Below are positions 52,150-64,000 of a stretch of 64,000 bases of DNA, one piece after another. Within the stretch, counting starts at the first letter, position 1. The number at the start of each line of letters is the position of its first letter. The notes below the pieces were generated by a model. It worked only from the letters and a program-made list of their open reading frames with translations. It made no database searches and was not told the DNA's origin. The stretch covers positions 18,315,501 to 18,379,500 of the forward strand of contig NC_079377.1 in the NCBI RefSeq assembly GCF_021018895.1, given 5' to 3'. A program made the translations under genes and the position numbers. The DNA is from Seriola aureovittata. Lineage: Eukaryota; Chordata; Actinopteri; Carangiformes; Carangidae.

Positions 52150-54555
52150 GGCGTTGATGCTGTTGGTGGACGAGAGTCAAACGCACACACGCAGAGCCAC
52201 ACTGGACTGATGCTGGAAGCAACAGTGCTGCCTTTAACATGTTTTCGACTTCCTCTTTTTGATTCCATGATGCATGGGACCAATTTATGACATCTTTGTC
52301 ACTGAGGGAACGTTACATGACTTGACACTCTTTTTCTTTACAGAAGTATACTTTGTGCAGCTTACATGTGACAGGTTTCATTACAAAACACACGTGGATC
52401 ATTTTACCTTTGTCTATGTACAACTTCAGACTCGGGACCAGGTTGGCGTCAAATGTCAAACACCTGATGACTCATTCACTGACTGAACAGTAACAATGAA
52501 GACTCGACCTGCTTGGATCAGTTTCAACTTTTTCTGGCAGAAAAGTCTTTAGAAGTCTTGGAAATGACTGAGTCTTTATTCATAGTAGCTTCTGGCAGGT
52601 GTCATGGTGTAAATACATTACAGGCTGTGAGTCAAAAATGTGACTATTCATTGCCCAACAAAGTGATTTTTTGAAAGTTTTTCAGTCATCCCCCCCTTTG
52701 AAAGCTGAGAGAAATGCAATCCCACCCCTCTCATCAACACATTAACTAAATAAATTTTTATGAACTATTACTATCTAGTTCAAAAGTCAAGTTTAATTCC
52801 ACTAATATAACATTATCTAGAGCACAAACTGCATTTTTTCTTTTCATGCATGTTTCTAATGCGTTTCTGTGTTGGAATTGGAAAAAAGACTTTATTTAAA
52901 CACACAAAAAACACAAAGCTAACCTGAAACCAAAATCATTTAATTCATCCTTAATTTGGATTTGACTGATGTGTTTGCTTCAGGAACATCACCTGTTTTT
53001 CATTTCTGAACACACAGGCCACAGTCAGTATGAATATCCCCGTTTTCACAGCAGACAGTTTGACTTTGGTCATAGCAGAAAAAGTGCATGTGTTACTAAT
53101 AACATTAATGATGGCTCCATTCTATTCAAGTGTCCTGGTGAGGCATGACAGTCTGACAGTGAACAAGTATGCATATGCATTATGGTGATGACATCTACGA
53201 GTTCATACAATTAGGTGCAGATATTAATCCGGATCTCATGGAAGAAAATGTAGGATTGTTGAGCCTTGACGGATGTTTTTGCTCTCCTGAGTGCCATTCT
53301 AGTCTACAATAGTCTAGTCTAGTCTCTAGTCTCCTGTTGTGAAATGTCAAAATGTATTCTGTGAAACATTCTTCTAATTAGTTCAGTTCAGTGAGGATGT
53401 ATTCCCCTAAACAGGTTAGAAGAATTACTGTCCTGTCCAGCTTCAGGTTGACATTATCACAAGTATTGTTACCGGAACAAGTGATAATTATCTGCTGTTC
53501 AAACAGTTTACTGGAAATATCAGCTTAAACAACAGTTTACAGGAAATGTGTCACATAATACTCAATGACAGTGCAACAACTAACTCTTTAAGGGAAAAAG
53601 AAGGAGTGCTTCATGTTTCTGTGTAATGATGATTATTAATTATGTCATTGACGGGTTCATGAAAATTTTCAGTAGCTGTGGAGATTATATTCTTATTGTT
53701 ATGTCCTGCAGAACATTAAACTATGTGTTTGACTGTGCAAATGAAAATTCATATGTTACATCATTACATTGGGACTGCACTTTATCAACCATGCAATAGT
53801 TTTTAATCAAAACTTTTGACAAAAATCTTATTTCTATTCTTATCTATAATGTTAATTCCAATGTTAATTCAATACAAGATTGTGACACAAGATGTGGCAA
53901 CTTTAGCATCATTGTGCGAAAGAATTAATACAACTTTGGTGACTGCTGTTCCCCTGTGGGTAATTTCTGCTGTTGCAATGGGGGTACATAAGATTGAGGA
54001 GTAGCTCAACTGATTTGATTTAAAAAATATATCAAATTGAGTCAGCTATAGCACTTGCGATTGAGTGAGGGAAAAGCAAGCAGAGAAATTTAAACAGTTA
54101 CCTAAAAGTAATGAAAAACTTGCTGAAATCAAGGGCATAGGTTTGCATATGGACGGTAGGGAAATGTTCCTACCAATATTTTGGGAGGAAAGAATTGTCC
54201 AGACCAATATTTGAATGAACTTGTTCCCACTATGTTTGGAGTGAAGACATATTAGATCATTCCAATATGCCCTCCAAGAGGCTAGGTCTCCAAGACAACT
54301 GATCTAGCATGGTAGCATTTGATTGACTGAAGGGGTGGGGCTATCTGAACGCTCATGTCCATGTGAGAATACCACGGTGGTACCTAACATCACCAGGAAA
54401 ATGTCAACTGTTATTTTACTATGTTAGCTAGCGTTAACTAGCAAACTAATCCTGGCTTCTGTGTTCTGTAGTCTAGCAGTCAGGTTGCTAGCAGGAGTGA
54501 ATCTAAAATGCTGGTTTCATTTCTGTCAAAAAATCCCATTGAAATGTCATCATGA
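52150..54555. other. intergenic, il22ra2 upstream region
   Basis: It must contain the il22ra2 promoter, but no core motif stands out. About 54130-54300 (CATAGGTTTGCATATGGACG, then CCTACCAATATTTTGGGAGG) resembles a dispersed fish repeat of unassigned class. Small ORFs here have no domain features. Confidence 0.5.
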
Positions 54556-55317
54556 ATACTATAACTTTTTAGGCCTTACTATACCATGACGTTTTTATCA
54601 CTTTTTAGGTCTTACTATACTATGACTTTTTTATACATTACTACATTATGACATTTTTAAACCTTACTATCCTATGAGTTTTAATGGCTTACTATACTAT
54701 GTCGTTTTTATGCCTTTTCATGCCTTAATATACTATGATTTTTTAATGACTTTTATTCCTTACTATACTATGACGTTTTTTGGAATTTCAATGCCTTATT
54801 ATACCATGAGGTTTTTATGCCTTACTATTCTGTGACATTACACTACTGTATTACATGTATGCCTTTTTATGCCTTACTATACTGACATTTTTATGACTTT
54901 TCATGCCTTAATATACTATGACCTTTTCACAACTTTTGGTGCCTTACTGTACTGTGTTGTTTTTTTTTTACTTTTTTGCCTTATTATACTATAATGTCTT
55001 TATCACTTTTCATGCCTTCCTAAACTATGACCTTTTTATGAATTTTTACATCTTACTAAACTATGACTTTTGCATGACTTTTTATGCCTTACTATACTGT
55101 GTCGTTGTTATGACTTTTTATGACTTTTTATGTCTTAGTATACCATGACATTTTTATGACTTTTTATATCTTACTAAACTATGACTTTTGTACGACTTTT
55201 TTTGGCTTAATTTACTATGTCGTTTTTACGACTTTTTATGATTTTTTATGCCTATTACACTAGGACTTTTTTTGACTCATTATAATATGACAATTTTTAT
55301 GACTTTTTATGCCTTAC
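54556..55317. repeat. 36-bp satellite array, degenerate left part
   Basis: Diverged, irregular units built from TATGACTTTT, TATGCCTTAC and TATACTATGAC. This older edge of the array is interrupted on its right by a LINE fragment. Confidence 0.9.
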
Positions 55318-55852
55318 TGTTCAAGAACACTGCAGCTCGGCTTTTTACTGGTTCCAGAGGAAGGGATTACATTGCCCCCATCATGGCCTTTCTGCTTTGG
55401 CTCCCAATTCGCTACAGGATAGCGATTTGTTTTTAAAGTCCTAAATGGAGCAGCTCTTTCATACATCACAAATGTTTTAACCCCCTACACTACAGCCAGG
55501 CCCTTCAGATCATCCGACATTGGCCTCTTGACCATCCCTTGCACTCATTTGAAACGCATAGGTGACTGGGCTTTCTCAGTCTGTAATAGCCTGCCCACAT
55601 CCATCGGATCTGCCCCATCCATTGACTCCTTCAAATCACAGCTCAAAACATTTATATACACAACTGCGTTTCAAGCCAAGATAGGTTGTCTCCCTCATTT
55701 CAGTGTGCTTGTTTGTTTTGTTGTGCTGTTTTTATTGTGTGTTGACTTTGTTTCTCTGTGTTGTTTGTGTTGTTGCAGATGTTGTAAGACATTTTGGATA
55801 GTTGTTTACTGTTTTTGAATGTCCTTTATAAATAAATTTGATTTGATTTGAT
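55318..55852 (+). mobile_element. 5'-truncated L2-like LINE 3' end
   Basis: Broken frames encode the C-terminal part of a non-LTR retrotransposon ORF2: AARLFTGSRGRDYIAPIMA, LLWLPIRYRIA, FKVLNGAALSYI, a RSSD..LLTIP part, FSVCNSLPTSIGSAPSIDSF and FKSQLKTFIY. At least one frameshift lies near 55420-55440, so it is inactive. It ends in AATAAATTTG and an (ATTTG)n tail typical of L2-type elements. It sits inside the satellite, with units on both sides. Confidence 0.8.
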
Positions 55853-56939
55853 ACTGTGTCATTTGTCATTGTGTTGTTTGTATACCTTTTCATGCCTTTT
55901 TATGCCTTAATATACTATGACCTTTTCATGACTTTTTATGCTTCACGATACGATGACATTTTTATGATTTTTAATACCCGACTAAAATAAGAGTTTTGTA
56001 TGACTTTTTATGCCAGATTACACTTTTACTGTGACCATTTATGCCTTATTATACTATGACATTTTTTATGACTTTTAATGTCATACTTTAGAATGACATT
56101 TTTATGCCTTTCTTTACTATGACCATTTATGCCTTATTATACTATGACGTTTTTTATGACTATTTATGCCTTACTATATATACTATGACGTTTTTATGAT
56201 TCTTTATGCATTACTATGCTAGGACGTTTTTATGACATTTTATGCCTTACTATACTATGACGTTTTTATGCCTTTTTATTACTTATTTTAGTATGACTTT
56301 TTATGCCTTACTATACTATGACATTTTTATGACTTTTTATGCCTTACTATACTATGACGTTTTTATGACTTTTTATACCTTACAATACTATGATGTTTTT
56401 ATGACATTTTATGCCCATCTATACTATGACATTTTTATGCCTTACATTATTATGACTTTTTATGCCTTACTATACTATGATGTTTTTATGCCTTTTTATG
56501 CCCATCTATACTATGACATTTTTATGCCTTACATTATTATGACTTTTTATGCCTTACTATACTATGACATTTTTATGACTTTTTATGCCTTACTATACTA
56601 TGACATTTTTTTGACTTTTTATGCCTTACTTTAGTATGACTTTATATGCCTTACTATACTATGACATTTTTATGACTTTTTATGCCTTACTATACTATGA
56701 CGTTTTTATGACTTTTTATACCTTACAATACTATGATGTTTTTATGACATTTTATGCCCATCTATACTATGACATTTTTATGCCTTACATTATTATGACT
56801 TTTTATGCCTTACTATACTATGATGTTTTTATGCCCTTTTATGCCCATCTATACTATGACATTTTTATGCCTTACATTATTATGACTTTTTATGCCTTAC
56901 TATACTATGATGTTTTTATGCCTTTTTATGCCTAACTAT

Positions 56940-58655
56940 ACGATGAGGTTTTTATGACATTTGATGCCTTACTATACTATGATGTTTTATATGACATTTT
57001 ATGCATTACTATACTATGCCATTTTTATGACTTTTTATGCCTTACTTTAGTATGACTTTTTATGCCTTACTATACTATGACATTTTTATGACTTTTTATG
57101 CCTTACTATACTATGACATTTTTTTGACTTTTTATGCATTACTTTAGTATGACTTTATATGCCTTACTATACTATGACATTTTTATGACTTTTTATGCCT
57201 TACTATACTATGACGTTTTTATGACATTTTATGCATTACTATACTATGACATTTTTATGCCTTTTTATGCCTTACTATACTATGACGTTTTTATGACTTT
57301 TTATGCCTTATTATACAATGACGTTTTTATGACATTTTATGCCTTACTATACTATGACATTTTTATGCCTTTTTATGCCTCACTATACGATGACGTTTTT
57401 ATGACATTTGATGCCTTACTATACTATGACGTTTTTTATGAAATTTTATGCATTACTATACTACGACATTTTTATCACTTTTTATGCCTTACTTTAGTAT
57501 GACTTTATATGCCTTACTATACTATGACATTTTAATGACTTTTTATGCCTTACTATACGATGCCATTTTTTTGACTTTTTATGCCTTACTTTAGTATGAC
57601 TTTATATGCCGTACTATACTATGACATTTTTATGACTTTTTATGCCTTACTATACTATGACTTTTTATGACTTTTTATGCCTTAATATACTGTGACATTT
57701 TTATGCCTTTTTAGGCCTTTCTTTACTATGACCATTTATGCCTTATTATACTATGACATTTTTTATGACTTTTAATGCTTTACTATACCATGAAGTTTTT
57801 ATGAATTTATGTCTTACTATACTATGACATTTTTATGCCTTTTTATGCATTACTATACTATGCCATTTTTTTGACTTTTAATGCCTTACTTAAGTATGAC
57901 TTTATATGCATTACTATACTATGACATTTTTATGACTTTTTATGCCTTACTATACTATGACGTTTTTATGACTTTTTATGCCTTACTATACAATGCCATT
58001 TTTTTTACTTTTTATGCCTTACTTTAGTATGACCTTATATGCCTTACTATACTATGACATTTTTATGACTTTTTATGCCTTACTATATTATGACGTTTTT
58101 ATGACTTTTTATGCCTTACTATACTATGACGTTTTTATGACATTTTGTGCATTACTATGCTATGACATTTTTATGCCTTTTTATGCCTTACATTAATATG
58201 ACTTTTTATGCCTTACTATACTATGATATTTTTATGCCTTTTTATGCCTTACTTTAGTATGACTTTATATGCCTTACTATACTATGACATTTTTATGACT
58301 TTTTATGCCTTACTATACCATGATGTTTTTATGACTTTTTATGCCTTACTATACTATGACATTTTTATGCCTTTTTATGCCTTACTATACGATGAGGTTT
58401 TTATGACATTTGATGCCTTATTATACTATGACGTTTTTTATGACATTTTATGCATTACTATACTATGCCATTTCTATGACTTTTTATGCCTTTCTTTAGT
58501 ATGACATTTTATGCCTTACTATACTATGCCATTTTTTTGGCTTTTTATGCCTTACCTTAGTATGACTTTATATGCCTTACTATACTATGACATTTTTATG
58601 ACTTTTTATGCCTTACTATATTATGACGTTTTTATGACTTTTTATGCCTTACTAT
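56940..58655. repeat. higher-order block A in the satellite
   Basis: This segment of about 1716 bp is nearly identical to the next block. Example: the stretch ending at 57502 (TTTATCACTTTTTATGCCTT) recurs at offsets 1716 and 3130. Boundaries are approximate. Confidence 0.75.
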
Positions 58656-60372
58656 ACGATGATGTTTTTATGACATTTGATGCCTTACTATACTATGATG
58701 TTTTATATGACATTTTATGCATTACTATACTATGCCATTTTTATGACTTTTTATGCCTTACTTTAGTATGACTTTATATGCCTTACTATACTATGACATT
58801 TTTATGACTTTTTATGCCTTACTATACTATGACATTTTTTTGACTTTTTATGCCTTACTTTAGTATGACTTTATATGCCTTACTATACTATGACATTTTT
58901 ATGACTTTTTATGCCTTACTATACTATGACGTTTTTATGACATTTTATGCATTACTATACTATGACATTTTTATGCCTTTTTATGCCTTACTATACTATG
59001 ACGTTTTTATGACTTTTTATGCCTTATTATACAATGACGTTTTTATGACATTTTATGCCTTACTATACTATGACATTTTTATGCCTTTTTATGCCTCACT
59101 ATACGATGACGTTTTTATGACATTTGATGCCTTACTATACTATGACGTTTTTTATGAAATTTTATGCATTACTATACTACGACATTTTTATCACTTTTTA
59201 TGCCTTACTTTAGTATGACTTTATATGCCTTACTATACTATGACATTTTAATGACTTTTTATGCCTTACTATACGATGCCATTTTTTTGACTTTTTATGC
59301 CTTACTTTAGTATGACTTTATATGCCGTACTATACTATGACATTTTTATGACTTTTTATGCCTTACTATACTATGACGTTTTTATGACTTTTTATGCCTT
59401 ACTATACTATGACATTTTTATGCCTTTTTATGCCTTACTATACTATGACATTTTTATGCCTTACTATACTATGACATTTTTATGACTTTTAATGCTTTAC
59501 TATACCATGAAGTTTTTATGAATTTATGTCTTACTATACTATGACATTTTTATGCCTTTTTATGCATTACTATACTATGCCATTTTTTTGACTTTTAATG
59601 CCTTACTTAAGTATGACTTTATATGCATTACTATACTATGACATTTTTATGACTTTTTATGCCTTACTATACTATGACGTTTTTATGACTTTTTATGCCT
59701 TACTATACAATGCCATTTTTTTTACTTTTTATGCCTTACTTTAGTATGACCTTATATGCCTTACTATACTATGACATTTTTATGACTTTTTATGCCTTAC
59801 TATATTATGACGTTTTTATGACTTTTTATGCCTTACTATACTATGACGTTTTTATGACATTTTGTGCATTACTATGCTATGACATTTTTATGCCTTTTTA
59901 TGCCTTACATTAATATGACTTTTTATGCCTTACTATACTATGATATTTTTATGCCTTTTTATGCCTTACTTTAGTATGACTTTATATGCCTTACTATACT
60001 ATGACATTTTTATGACTTTTTATGCCTTACTATACCATGATGTTTTTATGACTTTTTATGCCTTACTATACTATGACATTTTTATGCCTTTTTATGCCTT
60101 ACTATACGATGAGGTTTTTATGACATTTGATGCCTTATTATACTATGACGTTTTTTATGACATTTTATGCATTACTATACTATGCCATTTCTATGACTTT
60201 TTATGCCTTTCTTTAGTATGACATTTTATGCCTTACTATACTATGCCATTTTTTTGGCTTTTTATGCCTTACCTTAGTATGACTTTATATGCCTTACTAT
60301 ACTATGACATTTTTATGACTTTTTATGCCTTACTATACTATGACGTTTTTATGACATTTTATGCATTACTAT
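58656..60372. repeat. higher-order block B in the satellite
   Basis: Copy of block A at offset 1716-1717. Near 59370-59500 some units differ from A (no CTTTCTTTACTATGACCATT unit). Boundaries are approximate. Confidence 0.75.
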
Positions 60373-61300
60373 ACTATGACATTTTTATGCCTTTTTATGC
60401 CTTACTATACTATGACGTTTTTATGACTTTTTATGCCTTATTATACAATGACGTTTTTATGACATTTTATGCCTTACTATACTATGACATTTTTATGCCT
60501 TTTTATGCCTCACTATACGATGACGTTTTTATGACATTTGATGCCTTACTATACTATGACGTTTTTTATGAAATTTTATGCATTACTATACTACGACATT
60601 TTTATCACTTTTTATGCCTTACTTTAGTATGACTTTATATGCCTTACTATACTATGACATTTTAATGACTTTTTATGCCTTACTATACGATGCCATTTTT
60701 TTGACTTTTTATGCCTTACTTTAGTATGACTTTATATGCCGTACTATACTATGACATTTTTATGACTTTTTATGCCTTACTATACTATGACTTTTTATGA
60801 CTTTTTATGCCTTACTATACTGTGACATTTTTATGCCTTTTTAGGCCTTTCTTTACTATGACCATTTATGCCTTATTATACTATGACATTTTTTATGACT
60901 TTTAATGCTTTACTATACCATGAAGTTTTTATGAATTTATGTCTTACTATACTATGACATTTTTATGCCTTTTTATGCATTACTATACTATGCCATTTTT
61001 TTGACTTTTAATGCCTTACTTAAGTATGACTTTATATGCATTACTATACTATGACATTTTTATGACTTTTTATGCCTTACTATACTATGACGTTTTTATG
61101 ACTTTTTATGCCTTACTATACAATGCCATTTTTTTTACTTTTTATGCCTTACTTTAGTATGACCTTATATGCCTTACTATACTATGACATTTTTATGACT
61201 TTTTATGCCTTACTATATTATGACGTTTTTATGACTTTTTATGCCTTACTATACTATGACATTTTTATGACTTACTATACTATGACATTTTTATGACTTT
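60300..61300. repeat. higher-order block C in the satellite
   Basis: Copy at offset 1413-1414 from block B, so about 300 bp shorter. It keeps the TTAGGCCTTTCTTTACTATG variant of block A (57711 and 60841, offset 3130), so C is closer to A than to B there. Confidence 0.7.
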
Positions 61301-64000
61301 TTATGCCTTACTATACTATGACGTTTTTATGACATTTTTATGCATTACTTTAGTATGACTTTTTTATGACTTTTTATGCCTTTTTATGCCTTACTATACT
61401 ATGACGTTTTTATGACTTTTTATGCCTTATTATACTATGACGTTTTTATGACATTTTATGCATTACTATACTATGACATTTTTATGCCTTTTTATGCCTG
61501 ACTATACGATGACGTTTTTTATGACATTTTATGCCTTACTATACTATGACGTTTTTTATGAAATTTTATGCATTACTATACTATGACATTTTTATGACTT
61601 TTTATGCCTTACTTTAGTATGACTTTATATGCCTTACTATACTATGACATTTTAATGACTTTTTATGCCTTACTATACGATGCCATTTTTGTGACTTTTT
61701 ATGCCTTACTTTAGTATGACTTTATATGCCTTATTATACTATGACGTTTTCTATAACATTTTATGCATTACTATACTATGCCATTTCTATGACTTTTTAT
61801 GCCTTACTTTAGTATGACTTTTTATGCCTTACTATACTATGCCATTTTTTTGACTTTTTATGCCTTACTTTAGTATGACTTTATATGCCTTACTATACTA
61901 TGACATTTTTATGACTTTTTATGCCTTACTATACTATGACGTTTTTATGACTTTTTATGACTTTTTATGCCTTACTATACTATGACATTTTTATGCCTTT
62001 TTATGCCTTACTATACGATGAGGTTTTTATGACATTTGATGCCTTATTATACTATGACGTTTTTTATGACATTTTATGCATTACTATACTATGCCATTTC
62101 TATGACTTTTTATGCCTTACTTTAGTATTACATTTTATGCCTTACTATACTATGCCATTTTTTTGGCTTTTTATACCTTATTTTAGTATGACTTTATATG
62201 CCTTACTATACTATGACATTTTCATGACTTTTTATGCCTTACTATACTATGACGTTTTTATGACTTTTTATGCGTTACTTTACTATGACATTTTTATGCC
62301 TTTTCATGCATTAGACCTATGCCGTTTTTTGGCTTTTTATGTCTCACTATACTATGACGTTTTTATGACTTTTTATGCCTTACTAGACTATGCCATTTTT
62401 TTTACTTTTTATGCCTTACTTTAGTATGACTTTATATGCCTTTCTATACTATGACGTTTTTATGACTTTTTATGCCTTACAATACTATGATGTTTTCATG
62501 ACATTTTATGCCCATCTATACTATGACATTTTTATGCCTTACATTATTATGACTTTTTATGCCTTACTATACTATGATGTTTTTATGCCTTTTTATGCCT
62601 TACTATACGATGAGGTTTTTATGCCTTTTTATGCCTTACTTTAGTATTACTTTATATGCCTTACTATACTATGACGTTTTTATGACTTTTTATGTATTAC
62701 TATACTATGACATTTTGATGACTTTTTATGCCTTACTTTAGTATGACTTTATATGCCTTACTATACTATGACGTTTTTATGACTTTTTATGCCTTACTAT
62801 ACGATGCCATTTTTTTGACTTTTTATGCATTGCTATACTATAACGTTTTTATGACATTTTATGCCTTACTATACCATGAAGTTATTATGCCTTTTTATGC
62901 CTTACTATACGATGACGTTTTTATGACACCTGATGCATTACTATACTATGACATTTTTATGACTTTTTATTCCTTACTTTAGTATGACTTTTTATACCTT
63001 ACTATACTATGACATTTTTATGCCTTTTTACGCATTACTTTATTATGCATTTTCATTACATTTTATGCCTTACTATACTATGACATTTTTATGCCTTTTT
63101 ATGCATTAGGCCTATGCCATTTTTTGGACTATTTATGCCTTACGATATATACTATGATGTTTTTATGACTTTTTATGTATTACTATGCTATGACGTTTTT
63201 ATGACATTTTATGCCTTACTATACTATGACGTTTTTATGCCTTTTTATGCCTTACTATACTATGACGTTTTTATGACATTTTATGCATTACTATACTATG
63301 ACATTTTCATGACTTTTTATGCCTTACTTTAGTATGACTTTTTATGCCTTACTATACTATGACATTTTTATGACTTTTTATGCCTTACTTTAGTATGACT
63401 TTATATGCCTTACTATACTATGACGTTTTTATGACTTTTTATGCCTTACTATACCATGACATTTTTATGCCTTTCTTTACTATGACCATTTATGCCTTAT
63501 TATACTATGACATTTTTATGACTTTTTATGCCTTACTTTAGTATGACTTTTAATGTTTTTCTATACCATGAAGTTTTCATGAATTTATACCTTACTATAC
63601 AATGCACATTTTTATGACTTTTTATGCCTTACTTTAGTATGACTTGTTATGCCTTACTATACTATGCCATTTTTTTGACTTTTTATGCCTTACTATACTA
63701 TGACCTTTTTATGACTTATAATACTATGACATTTTTTATGACTTTTAATGCTTTACTATACCATGAAGTTTTTATGAATTTATGTCTTACTATACTATGA
63801 CGTTTTTATGACATTTTAAGCCTTACTATACTATGACGTTTTTTTGACTTTTTATGCCTTACTATACTATGACATTTTTATGCCTTTTTATGCCTTACAT
63901 TATTATGACTTTTTATGCCTTACTATACTATGATGTTTTTATGCCTTTTTATTCCTTTCTTTACTATGACCATTTATGCCTAATAATACTATGACATTTT

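Larger units (their letters stand above)
55853..64000. repeat. 36-bp satellite array, main part (runs off window)
   Basis: Over 8 kb of tandem units, consensus TATGCCTTACTATACTATGA followed by CATTTTTATGACTTTT (10+10+10+6 = 36 bp). The unit looks built from three sub-blocks (TATGACATTTT, TATGACTTTT and TATGCCTTACTATAC). Variants: GACATTTT, GACGTTTT or GATGTTTT; CTTTAGTATGAC for CTATACTATGAC; and shortened or extended units. One plus-strand frame has no stop and reads MTFYALLYYDIF again and again, which explains the many apparent ORFs. They are not annotated as genes. Confidence 0.97.

Noticed and set aside
53816..54004. 62-codon hydrophobic ORF upstream of il22ra2
   Set aside because: AT-rich sequence readily gives such frames; no splice sites or homologous family support it.
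56242..63332. Many ORFs of 60-155 codons in the satellite
   Set aside because: They are periodic translations of the 36-bp unit, interrupted only where units change length.

Overview
This is a vertebrate nuclear genome segment, most likely from a ray-finned (teleost) fish. The genes have many exons with GT-AG introns and vertebrate-type proteins. Dinucleotide microsatellites are plentiful, and several interspersed repeats look like families that are common in teleost genomes. The species cannot be named from the sequence.

Three genes can be assembled with an unbroken reading frame. (1) pcnx2 (pecanex 2) lies on the minus strand. I find 28 coding exons from the start codon at 19345 down to 262, giving 1535 in-frame residues; the 3' part of the gene lies beyond base 1. 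(2) map3k21 (mixed lineage kinase 4) is complete on the plus strand, with 10 coding exons between 21746 and 44365 and 1036 residues (SH3, kinase, leucine-zipper, CRIB, long Ser/Pro-rich tail). (3) il22ra2 (IL-22 binding protein, a soluble class II cytokine receptor) is complete on the minus strand, with 5 coding exons between 52149 and 49486 and 219 residues.

pcnx2 and map3k21 are head to head across 2.4 kb (19346-21745), which holds both promoters, a polypyrimidine tract and several upstream ATGs. map3k21 and il22ra2 are tail to tail across about 5 kb of 3' UTR and intergenic DNA. Human PCNX2 and MAP3K21 are neighbours at 1q42, and the paralogues PCNX1 and MAP3K9 are neighbours on chromosome 14, so the first two genes form an old conserved pair. 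The three genes have no obvious shared pathway: a multi-pass membrane protein, a JNK-pathway MAP3K and a secreted cytokine decoy.

The right end, from about 54.56 kb to the window edge, is an AT-rich tandem satellite with a 36-bp unit. It is interrupted once, by the 3' end of an L2-like LINE at about 55.32-55.85 kb. Because 36 is a multiple of 3 and one frame lacks stops, the array gives many false open reading frames with a 12-residue period. Inside it, blocks of about 1.4-1.7 kb are repeated almost exactly, a higher-order structure.

I found no convincing new molecular system. The most unusual structures are the satellite with its higher-order repeats, a short pcnx2 intron made mostly of UG repeats, upstream ORFs before map3k21, a perfect 16-bp hairpin in pcnx2 intron 1, and a cluster of GTTCTAGAAC-type palindromes in the map3k21 3' UTR.
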